This document shows positions 41,979-49,449 of a DNA stretch of 64,000 bases, piece after piece. The stretch lies in the NCBI GenBank assembly GCA_963707145.1, contig CAVPOQ010000003.1:124001-188000 (forward strand). Reading direction: 5' to 3'. Below the pieces are notes generated by a model that worked only from the letters and a program-made list of their open reading frames with translations, was not told where the DNA came from and ran no database searches. Positions within the stretch are counted from its first letter, which is position 1. The number at the start of each line of letters is the position of its first letter. This DNA comes from RPQJ01 sp963707145 (GTDB taxonomy: Bacteria > Pseudomonadota > Gammaproteobacteria > Steroidobacterales > Steroidobacteraceae). The position numbers and the translations under genes were made by a program.

Positions 41979-43664
41979 TTACGGGTTACGTGGCGACCCG
42001 CGGCCACCCGGACGCTGCGACCCGGTCGCTGACAGTCTCGCGTCGGCCACGCGCGTGGCGATCGACTCGGCGCGTGGCGAGCCGGTGATCGTTGCGAGAA
42101 ACGTTTCGCGATCGAGACTCCAGAGCCGGACGTCGGTCGCCGCGACGATGGTGGCCGTCCGCGGCCTGTCGAGCATGAGGGCGATTTCCCCGAACGAGTC
42201 GCCCGGGCCGAGCGGTGGTCTCGGCCGACCGTCCACCGAGACATCGAGCTGACCCGATTCAACAATGTAGAAACACTCGCCGTGCTGGCCCTGCCGGATC
42301 GCGACGTCGCCGGCCGCGAGGTCGACCGGAACCATCCGGCGCGCCACCTGCTCGAGCAGCGGTGCCGCCAGGTGGGAGAACATCGGAGTCCGTCGCAGCA
42401 GTACCAGCGAGCGCGCGGGCAATGGCGCCTCGGCGTCGATCGCACGCAGCCGTCGCCAGGTCAGGACTCCCAATGCGGGCAGCATGAGTCCTGCCGCAAC
42501 GAACGCGCCGCGCGCCCCAAAGATGCCGACCAGCGCCGGGACGAGCAGCGCACCGGCCGCGAGTGCCAGTAGCATCAGGCCCTCCTGCAGTCCGAAGACG
42601 CGCGCGAGCAGGTGGTCGTCCACGGAGCGCAGCAGCAGCGTCCGCGCGGCCACGTCGAGGAAGCTCTTGCCAATCCCCACGGCGGCGAGCAGCAGCACGG
42701 CCGGGAGAAGATGAGTCGTCTGGCCAGCGAGCGCGAACGGCACGCCGGCGACGAACAGGGCGCACGCAAGGGGCGGCCCGAGCGAGCGCCTGCCGGCGAG
42801 CAGAATCGATCCCGCCGCTCCGATCATGCCTCCGAAGCCAATCGCCGAGATGAGCATGCCCGGGCCTGAGGCACCCAGCGAGAGGATCTCGAACGCGAGC
42901 ACCACGGCGAGCACGTCGGCCATGCCGACCAGCAGATAGGCCCCCGCGAGGTAGCCGAGCAGGAGCAGTCCGTCGGATCGGACGCGCAGCTCGGCGAAGG
43001 CTGCAATCCAGTCCGATGGCCGCAACTGCGCATGCGGAGCCACAGCCGACGGGACGGTTGGCGCGCCGCGCGGCATCCATACCAGCAGCGCCGCGATCAA
43101 CTGCCCCAGCCCGAACACTGCGAACACGCCGGTTGGACCGATGAACTGCATGATGGCCGCTGCGATGGCGGGTCCGAGCAGCACCGCCAGACTTTCCACC
43201 ATCGTCGAGACGCTGTTGGCCGCCGTGAGTTGGGACGGCCCGGACGCGAATGTCGGCAGCGACGCAAGGTACACGGGCCGGCTGAGACTGATCGACACCG
43301 ACACGAGTACGACGCTCCCGAGAATCAGCAGGGGACTCGACTGCAGCCTGAAGAGCAGCACCGTCAGCCCCATGGCTACACCCTGCGCACCGTAGGTCCA
43401 TGCCAGGACCCGTCTGCGCGGCACGCGGTCCGCGATCGACACGGCGAATGGCGCAATAACCGCCGCGGGAAGCAACTGCAGCAGCGAGACGGCGGCCGCG
43501 GCACTGGTGCCACCCAGGTCGTACGCGTAGACCAGCGCGGCGACCCAGACACCCCACTCGGCAGTGTTGAACAGCAGGAACGCCAGCAGTGACCGACGCA
43601 GTCCGGCCGCCGCGAGCACCGTTCGCAGCGCCAGCAATGGATCCCTGATCGAGAAGGTGTGCAT
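41979..43664 (-). CDS. MFS transporter fused to a cyclic-nucleotide-binding domain
   Basis: About 561 residues from ATG 43664 (MHTFSIRDPLLALRTVLAAA). The first 400 residues form a major facilitator fold of 10-12 helices, resembling MFS_3/enterobactin-exporter types (AFLLFNTAEWGVWVAALVYA; DRVPRRRVLAWTYGA loop 2-3 motif). The C-terminal 130 residues are a cNMP-binding domain with the phosphate-binding cassette GDSFGEIALMLDRPRTATI, including the Glu and Arg that contact cyclic nucleotides. Such fusions suggest transport gated by cAMP or cGMP, or a lipid signal. The frame stays open upstream to 43910, but that part looks non-coding. The transport substrate is unknown. Confidence 0.85.
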   Translation of the reverse strand: MHTFSIRDPLLALRTVLAAAGLRRSLLAFLLFNTAEWGVWVAALVYAYDLGGTSAAAAVSLLQLLPAAVIAPFAVSIADRVPRRRVLAWTYGAQGVAMGLTVLLFRLQSSPLLILGSVVLVSVSISLSRPVYLASLPTFASGPSQLTAANSVSTMVESLAVLLGPAIAAAIMQFIGPTGVFAVFGLGQLIAALLVWMPRGAPTVPSAVAPHAQLRPSDWIAAFAELRVRSDGLLLLGYLAGAYLLVGMADVLAVVLAFEILSLGASGPGMLISAIGFGGMIGAAGSILLAGRRSLGPPLACALFVAGVPFALAGQTTHLLPAVLLLAAVGIGKSFLDVAARTLLLRSVDDHLLARVFGLQEGLMLLALAAGALLVPALVGIFGARGAFVAAGLMLPALGVLTWRRLRAIDAEAPLPARSLVLLRRTPMFSHLAAPLLEQVARRMVPVDLAAGDVAIRQGQHGECFYIVESGQLDVSVDGRPRPPLGPGDSFGEIALMLDRPRTATIVAATDVRLWSLDRETFLATITGSPRAESIATRVADARLSATGSQRPGGRGSPRNP

Positions 43665-43900
43665 CGACGTTCCGCGATCCCGCATCGATCGCCCGATGTC
43701 AGTACGGGCGAGCCTCAAGCGATCCCAACGTTGCACGGACCCGGGAGGCCCCCGCGCGAGTTCCTGACGCCACATTCTTGCAGGCGCCGGGTCACGATGG
43801 ACAGGGCGGCTGGCCGACGCCGTGATCTTCCTTGACGGGGCCGGCGGATTGGCGTTCCTATCCGTCATCCACCGGCACGGTCGGTCCAGCGAGGTGTCCC

Positions 43901-45040
43901 ATGCCCACACAGAGCCCGGCGCCGGCGCAGCGACACATCAAGGTCTTCCTCGCCTCGCCCAGCGACGTGCAGGCCGAGCGCGAGAGCCTGGCCCGGCTGA
44001 TCGCCGACATCAACGACGTACTGACGTTCCTCGCACCCGAGCCGCGCATCACGCTCGAACTGGTGCGCTACGAGACGCATGCGTATCCGGACGTCGGACA
44101 GCCACAGGAGGTGATCAACCGCCAGATCCCGATCGACTACGACATCTTCATCGGCGTGATGTGGCGGCGCTGCGGCACGCCCACCAAGACTGCCAAGAGC
44201 GGCACCATCGAGGAATTCCGACGCGCCTACGAGCAGCGCAGACGGAGCAGCCTGCCGAAGATCATGTTCTATTTCTGCGACGAGCCAATCCCGATGCCGA
44301 GCAGGGACGACCTCAAGCAGCTCGAGGAGGTCGTGAAGTTCCGCAGCGAGCTGGCCTCGATCGGCTTGACCCAGAGCTACCCCCGTCACGAGCAGTTCGG
44401 TGAGTTCGTGCGCGGCGGACTGCTGCGTGCGATCCGTGACCTCCTCAACGACACCGCGACCGTCGCGCGCGCGGCGCGCGGCACGCCGGGCGCGGGCGGC
44501 GTCCGACCGCAGGACCAGAAGGAGTTTCTCGACCTCGCCGCCGAGTACGAGGAGCTCAGACTCAGGATGAAGTCGGGCTGGGATCGCACGCAGCGGATGG
44601 CCGCGATCTTCTCGAGGATGACGGCGAAGGCTGCCACGGTGAAGGAGATGCTGCCCGAGCTCCAGCAGAGTCCGTCCGCGGGCATCCGGCTCGGGGCCAT
44701 TGCGGTGCTGAAATCGTTCCCCGACGTCGCTCACCTGGAGTGGCTCGCCGATCGGCTCGACCCTGACAAGGAGAAGCCGTTCGTCGGCTACCAGGCAGCC
44801 GTTGCCCTGCTCGAGGCGGTGCAGTCCCTGCCGGTTTCCAGCTGCGGCGCGCTCAGCAAGGCGCTCGGCCGGGCGAGCGAACTCGCCGCGCGACTTCCCG
44901 ATGACGGGGATCGCATCCGGGTTCTGGAAGCCGCCAGGGCCGAACTCGAGGGCAAGTGCCCCGGCGCCGCATCAACTCCGCGGCGCGGCCGGAAGCGCAC
45001 GGCCGCTGCTGCGTCGAAGGGGCGCCGGCAAGCGGGCTGA
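43901..45040 (+). CDS. DUF4062-domain protein with C-terminal helical region
   Basis: 379 residues from ATG 43901 (AGGT upstream). Residues about 10-130 match the DUF4062 pattern: KVFLASPSDVQAERESLARL, VRYETHAYPDVGQPQEVINR, DYDIFIGVMWRRCGTPT and SGTIEEF. These proteins have a flavodoxin/TIR-like fold. A linker rich in G and R follows, then a mainly helical C-terminal half (EYEELRLRMKSG, and HEAT-like LGAIAVLKSFPDVAHLEWLA), ending in a basic tail (RRGRKRTAAAASKGRRQAG). DUF4062 occurs as the N-terminal module of STAND-type ATPases, but no P-loop is present here. The next gene, 11 bases on, is a GIY-YIG-like protein. A sensor or defence role is inference. Confidence 0.75.
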   Translation: MPTQSPAPAQRHIKVFLASPSDVQAERESLARLIADINDVLTFLAPEPRITLELVRYETHAYPDVGQPQEVINRQIPIDYDIFIGVMWRRCGTPTKTAKSGTIEEFRRAYEQRRRSSLPKIMFYFCDEPIPMPSRDDLKQLEEVVKFRSELASIGLTQSYPRHEQFGEFVRGGLLRAIRDLLNDTATVARAARGTPGAGGVRPQDQKEFLDLAAEYEELRLRMKSGWDRTQRMAAIFSRMTAKAATVKEMLPELQQSPSAGIRLGAIAVLKSFPDVAHLEWLADRLDPDKEKPFVGYQAAVALLEAVQSLPVSSCGALSKALGRASELAARLPDDGDRIRVLEAARAELEGKCPGAASTPRRGRKRTAAAASKGRRQAG

Positions 45041-45051
45041 GCCCGGGCGTC

Positions 45052-45642
45052 GTGGCAACGCGCGGCAGGCAACGTCGACGAGATGTCGCAAGGCCCGGCG
45101 ACCGTCCGCTGCGTGCGCTCGGGCACGAGGAAGTCCTCGAGCGGACCGCCGCAGCGCTCGAGGCACGGGAGGGCGTGGCTGGGGCGCACTGCATCCATGA
45201 GCTCTGGATGCGGCACGAGCCGCCGATGAACATCGAGCGCCTGCTGGGCCTGCTCTGGCGGGCGGCGCCCGAGTCGGTGCCGGAGTGGCTGCCGATGCGC
45301 TACATCGAGTGGCTGCCGCTTGCCTACGAGGTGGCCGCGCGGTTCCAGCGCCAGGGTCGAGGCAGGTCGAACATCTACCTGGTGCTGCTCGATTACGCCG
45401 ACAGCCCGCGCGGGCCGCAAGGCGTGTACGTGGGCGCCACGCGGTATGCCCCGGCCGCGCGGTTCGACCAGCACAAGGCCGGCATTCGTGCCGCAGGCAG
45501 CGTGCTCAAGCGCGGGCTCGAGGTGCTGACGGGGCCTGTGCTGCATCTGCAGGGAGTCCCGTCGGTGCAGGCGGAGGAGATCGAAGAGGGGCTCGCGGAG
45601 GCGCTGCGGGAGGAGGGGCTCATCGTGCAGGGTGGCCACTGA
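45052..45642 (+). CDS. GIY-YIG-like nuclease domain protein
   Basis: About 196 residues. The start is uncertain: GTG 45052 keeps all of the sequence that looks coding, while ATG 45228 (MNIERLLGLLWRAAP) would remove the first 58 residues. The C-terminal 100 residues resemble a GIY-YIG core: strand NIYLVLLDY, strand GVYVGATRYAPAARFDQHKA with the conserved Tyr, Gly and Arg, and a helix with Glu residues (AEEIEEGLAEALREEG) where the metal-binding Glu would lie. The canonical G-I-Y of the first strand is I-Y, so activity is not certain. It follows the DUF4062 gene by 11 bases and is probably expressed with it. Confidence 0.65.
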   Translation: MATRGRQRRRDVARPGDRPLRALGHEEVLERTAAALEAREGVAGAHCIHELWMRHEPPMNIERLLGLLWRAAPESVPEWLPMRYIEWLPLAYEVAARFQRQGRGRSNIYLVLLDYADSPRGPQGVYVGATRYAPAARFDQHKAGIRAAGSVLKRGLEVLTGPVLHLQGVPSVQAEEIEEGLAEALREEGLIVQGGH

Positions 45643-46013
45643 TGTTCGGGCAGTGCCTGGAGACCACGCCCGGCGTCAATTTACCCCGGCGGCGCTGGTG
45701 TGCTCGGGCGTCACTGTCGATGTCACTGTCGATCCGGCGCACATGGCCGCGATTCCTCCACCCAGGCGACTTGACGGCGACCGTGGCAGACAAGCCGCTG
45801 CAGGAGCTTGCGGGTGCCATGGGCGGGGCGGCGACGATTCCAGCACTGCGGGAGTCGTCTCGGACGACGCCTCCCTGATTGCGTTGCTTGATCGGATATT
45901 TACCATAATATACATTATGCGTACTCTCAACGTTCCGAGCGGAACGTCGGATCCGTCGGGAGCCGCCACTGCCAGGCGGAACGGTCCGTGACCCCCAGGA
46001 CCGTTGCCGGCGT
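45643..46013. other. Convergent intergenic region with two palindromes
   Basis: 370 bases between convergent gene ends, with no credible gene. It contains the most AT-rich patch nearby (about 45885-45920). CATAATATACATTATG (45903-45918) has perfect 6-base arms, and 11 bases later ACGTTCCGAGCGGAACGT (45930-45947) is a 7-base-pair hairpin with a GAGC loop. The second could be a bidirectional terminator without a T-tract; the first looks like an operator or promoter element rather than a terminator. An antisense RNA or small unannotated gene cannot be excluded. Confidence 0.45.
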
Positions 46014-46790
46014 CTATCGCGCACCCCACCACGTGACCAGTTCGTCGAGACCGATCGGTGCGTTCGAAGGCCGCGTCGCCACTGGCGCTGGCTGCCAGCC
46101 GCGTCGCGAGCGAAATCCAGGACCGATTGCCGTTGCCCCCGCGATCGCCGCTTCGGTGAAGTAAGCGCTGCGCGCGACCACGACCGGCACACCGGCCGAA
46201 CGGGCCGCCGCCGCGCCATCCGGCGAGTCCTCGATGGCCAACGCCTGGTGCGGGTCGATCCCGAGTGCGTCCACCGCGCGTACGTAGACCTCCGGATCGG
46301 GCTTCTTGTGCCTCACGTCCTCGCCGCAGATGACCACGGCAAACCATGCGTGCCAGTCGGGGCCGAGATGCACAGCCAGCAAGGCGTCGACGTTGGCGCG
46401 ACTTGAGGTCGTCGTGATGCCCATGGGCATGGCGCCGTCCCGACACTGTCGCAGAAGGTCCAGTACGCCATCGCGCAACGGGATCGCACCGCTGCGCACG
46501 AGTTCGCCATAGAACGCGTTCTTTTGCGCATGAATTTCCCGTGCCAGTGCCGCACGTGCTTCCGGCCGTGCCGGAGCATCTGTACGCACTCGCATATCGT
46601 GCAACAGCCGCTCGAAGCCGCCGCTGACGCGCAGCAGCGGGCCATAGTAGGAGTCGTCCCAGCGCCACGGCAGGCCGCAGGCCTCGAACGCCCGGTTGAA
46701 GGCGACGCGATGGCCGTCGCGTTCCGTCTCGGCGAGCGTCCCGTCCACGTCCCACAGGATGGCCTGTGGTCGTACGCCGATCGATCTCAT
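46014..46790 (-). CDS. HAD-superfamily phosphatase, CbbY type
   Basis: 258 residues from ATG 46790. The HAD motif I DVDGTLAETERDGHRVAFNR is that of CbbY (sugar-bisphosphate phosphatase often found with Calvin cycle genes). Motif II is MGITTTSSRANVDALL, and motif III/IV is KKPDPEVYVRAVDALGIDPH with AIEDSPDGAAAARSAGV. CbbY dephosphorylates xylulose-1,5-bisphosphate; no Rubisco genes are seen here, so the substrate is open. It follows the acyl-CoA synthetase gene on the same strand after a 133-base gap. Confidence 0.88.
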   Translation of the reverse strand: MRSIGVRPQAILWDVDGTLAETERDGHRVAFNRAFEACGLPWRWDDSYYGPLLRVSGGFERLLHDMRVRTDAPARPEARAALAREIHAQKNAFYGELVRSGAIPLRDGVLDLLRQCRDGAMPMGITTTSSRANVDALLAVHLGPDWHAWFAVVICGEDVRHKKPDPEVYVRAVDALGIDPHQALAIEDSPDGAAAARSAGVPVVVARSAYFTEAAIAGATAIGPGFRSRRGWQPAPVATRPSNAPIGLDELVTWWGAR

Positions 46791-46923
46791 GCGCGACCCT
46801 TGCCGACGACTCGTGACTGCACGATTTGCAGGCGGCTGATCATAGACGTGGCGACGCTTCCGAGTCCGGCCCGCGACGCCGCTGCCTGACACCGGGAAAC
46901 GCGGGCGGGATCGGTCGGTTGAA

Positions 46924-48819
46924 CTACTCGAACTCGATCCCGACCGGCAGTCGAGCCAACGCATCGGTCGCAGCGCTGCGCGACGCCGCATCGTCGAGAT
47001 GAACAATGGCAACGGTGCCGAGCCGCGGGTCGGAGCGGACCGTGATGGCGGCCTCGATCCCTGCGGCTCGCAGCACTTCGCCGTAGACCCGTTCGATCGC
47101 CAACTGACGAAGTCGTGGCTTGAAGATCTTGCCGACGGCGGTCATCGGCATCTGCGGGACGACCTCGATGCGCACCGGCACCGCCGCCCGCTCGGGGACG
47201 CGTTCGGCGGCGAACTCGCGCAGCGTCTGGGCGGAGACCGTGGAGCCCGCCCGCAGTACGACGTAGGCCATCGGGACCTCGCCGGCGTGTGCGTCCGGCT
47301 GGCCGACGGCGGCTGCCAGCACCACGTCCGGGTGCTCGCACAGGCGCTCCTCGATGATCTGCGGATCGATGTTGTGACCGCCCCGGATGATCAGGTCCTT
47401 CGCACGCCCGGCAAGCCACAGGTAGCCGTCCTCGTCATAGCGGGCAAGATCGCCGGAGTTGAACCAGCGCCTGCCGTCCGCGTCCACGAGCCACGCACCC
47501 GCGTCGTGTGACGGGTCCATGTAGCCCGGAAACACGTTCGGACCGCGCATCAGCAGCACCCCGATCTCGCCGGTCGCGCAGAAGCCCTGCAGCGTGGTGC
47601 CCTCCACCACCGCCACGGCCAGTTCGGCGTATGGCAGCGGCAGGCCGATCGAGCCCACCTTGCGTTGCCCTGCCACTGGATTCAGCGACGAGACCGCGGT
47701 GCCCTCCGTCATGCCGTAGCCTTCCAGCAGTTTCACACCGGTGATGCGCTCGAACCTGTTGAAGACCTCGAGTGGCATCGGCGCAGCGCCGACCAGGCAA
47801 TGACGCAGGCAGGACAGGTCGTGCTCGCCGACAGGAATGTCGAGCAGCGACGCGTAGACCGTCGGAACGGCCATCATGGCGTACGCACGGTAACGGGCCA
47901 GCAGGCCCCAGAGGTTCTGCAACAGGCCCGGTGTCCGGAATCCGCCCGGCGTCGCGAGGACGACGTTGCCGCCGGCGGCCCAGACGGCGAGGCCGGTGGC
48001 GAGCGGTGCGTTGACGTGAAACAGCGGCAGGCCGCAGAGAATGCTCTGGCCGGGCTCGATGCCCAACGTTGCCGCCACCGACCAGGCGAGGAACACCTCG
48101 TTCGCCTGCGTGTGCGGTGCCACCTTCGGCATGCCGGTCGTGCCGCCGGTATGGAACAGGCTGGCGATGTCGGACGGGTCGATCGTCCGCTGGAAAACGA
48201 GATGCGAGTCGGACTCGCGTTCCAGCAGGGCGTCGAAGTCGTGAACCGCCACGCGACCGTGCGGCGGGTACACGCGCGGTGCCGAGGGCTTCGCAAGGCG
48301 GCTATCCGGGTCCACGCACAGCACGTGCTCGAGCGTCGCGACCTCGTTCATGATTGGCGCGCACTTCGCCCACAGGTCGAGTGCCGGCGCGCCGGGCGCG
48401 AGCGTCACCAGCAGTCGCGCTCGCACGGCACGCAGGATCTGCAGAATCTGCGCGGGCTCGAGCAGCGGATTGATCGCCGCCACACGGCCTGCCGTCTCGC
48501 CGCCCCAGATCGCGAAATGGGTCTGTGGCAGATTCGGCAGCAGGTAGGCGACGGCGTCGCAAGGGCCGACTCCGAGCCGGCTGAATGCGTTGGCCGCTTG
48601 CGTCACTCGTGCGAGCAATTCGCCGTAGCGGTAGACGACGGGTTCCTCGTCCAGCGTGCCACGCATCAGAAACGTCAGGGCCGGCCGGTCGGCGTGAGCC
48701 GCAGCGCTCGCCTGGAGCAGCTCGTACGTGCTGCGCTCGGAGTAGCGGCTCGCGAGCGGTATCGCGCTCTGCGCCTGGACGTCGGCCGCCGTGCGGAGGT
48801 TCAGACACTCGATCTTCAT
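46924..48819 (-). CDS. Acyl-CoA synthetase (AMP-forming)
   Basis: 631 residues from ATG 48819 (MKIECLNLRTAADVQAQSAI). The ANL-superfamily P-loop is FHTGGTTGMPKVAPHTQ, motif A5 is LLEGYGMTEGTAV, motif A8 is WFNSGDLARYDEDGYLWLAG, and the catalytic Lys lies near MPMTAVGKIFKPRLR. The P-loop lacks the Ser/Lys of the common TSGTTGxPKGV form (ends PKVAP). The substrate is probably a medium- or long-chain, aromatic or sterol side-chain acid; not determinable here. Upstream lies an IS91-type transposase fragment. Confidence 0.88.
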   Translation of the reverse strand: MKIECLNLRTAADVQAQSAIPLASRYSERSTYELLQASAAAHADRPALTFLMRGTLDEEPVVYRYGELLARVTQAANAFSRLGVGPCDAVAYLLPNLPQTHFAIWGGETAGRVAAINPLLEPAQILQILRAVRARLLVTLAPGAPALDLWAKCAPIMNEVATLEHVLCVDPDSRLAKPSAPRVYPPHGRVAVHDFDALLERESDSHLVFQRTIDPSDIASLFHTGGTTGMPKVAPHTQANEVFLAWSVAATLGIEPGQSILCGLPLFHVNAPLATGLAVWAAGGNVVLATPGGFRTPGLLQNLWGLLARYRAYAMMAVPTVYASLLDIPVGEHDLSCLRHCLVGAAPMPLEVFNRFERITGVKLLEGYGMTEGTAVSSLNPVAGQRKVGSIGLPLPYAELAVAVVEGTTLQGFCATGEIGVLLMRGPNVFPGYMDPSHDAGAWLVDADGRRWFNSGDLARYDEDGYLWLAGRAKDLIIRGGHNIDPQIIEERLCEHPDVVLAAAVGQPDAHAGEVPMAYVVLRAGSTVSAQTLREFAAERVPERAAVPVRIEVVPQMPMTAVGKIFKPRLRQLAIERVYGEVLRAAGIEAAITVRSDPRLGTVAIVHLDDAASRSAATDALARLPVGIEFE

Positions 48820-48846
48820 GATCGCATTCCCTCGTCGCAAAGTCGG

Positions 48847-49122
48847 TCAACGTGCGGCCAACCTCGCCATCAAGTCCAGTGGCTCCAGCACGATGTCGGT
48901 CGTGCCATCGCGGTTCGGGGTCTTGAGCGTGTCGCGCACCTGCCCGGATGCGCTCAGGGCCAGGCGATCGCCCACCAGTGGCGGACGGCTGACGCAGCGG
49001 CACAGCCGTTCGAGCTTCGTTCCTTCGCCGGGGCGGCGCTCCTGACGCACCAACTGCGTGCTGGCCGGGGCGCAACATTCCTTGAGTCGGCGGATCAGGC
49101 CTGCGAGGGCCGCCCCCGTCGG
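48847..49122 (-). pseudogene. IS91-family transposase fragment, middle part
   Basis: A degraded piece of a Y2 rolling-circle transposase. The readable part is GTKLERLCRCVSRPPLVGDR, then LALSASGQVRDTLKTPNRDG and TTDIVLEPLDLMARLAAR, then a stop at 48847. In intact IS91-family transposases the same stretch (KLERLCRYVSRP, YRLKTPYRDGTTH, EPLDFIARLAALVPPPR) runs straight into LVPPPR, which is exactly where the second fragment at 53277-53537 begins. The N-terminal zinc-finger part is missing upstream. This is recognised from memory of the family, not a database search. Confidence 0.7.
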
Positions 49123-49422
49123 TCAACGCACGCGGACGCCGATGGTCTTGACCAGCAGTTCCTCTCCGCTGCGCAGGTCACGGAACCCAACGCGAAGCTC
49201 GCCCTCGCCAGCGGCCGTCGCGCGCAGCGTGAAGATGCAGCCGTGGATACCATCCTCGTCCAGGCGGTCCTGCCGCACGAGCAGCACGCCCGGCGGCAGG
49301 TGCACAAAAGGCACCACCATCACATAGGGCGGCACCACCGCTTGGCGCAGCGATTCCAGCCTGAGTTCCTGCCCCACCACCATGTCCAGGTGGGCCAGGT
49401 CCTTGGCGCGTAGATCAGGCAT
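49123..49422 (-). CDS. Small protein beside the C1 peptidase, possibly chagasin-like
   Basis: 99 residues from ATG 49422, 27 bases after the peptidase gene on the same strand, so probably cotranscribed. It is beta-rich, with no signal peptide and one Cys. The start MVVGQELRLESLRQ and the end CIFTLRATAAGEGELRVGFR-DLRSGEELLVKTIGVRV resemble the first and last strands of chagasin-type (I42) cysteine peptidase inhibitors (vGd.l.l.L and F.A...G.g.l...Y...), but the NPTTG loop that enters the active site is not recognisable. A dedicated inhibitor or chaperone of the adjacent papain-fold enzyme is plausible but unproven. Confidence 0.6.
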   Translation of the reverse strand: MPDLRAKDLAHLDMVVGQELRLESLRQAVVPPYVMVVPFVHLPPGVLLVRQDRLDEDGIHGCIFTLRATAAGEGELRVGFRDLRSGEELLVKTIGVRVR

Positions 49423-49449
49423 GCCGGGTCGCTTTCTCTCGCTGCTGAT

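Noticed and set aside
45632..45991. A 119-codon plus-strand frame after the GIY-YIG gene
   Set aside because: It starts inside the GIY-YIG gene, crosses the palindromes and has no domain-like composition.
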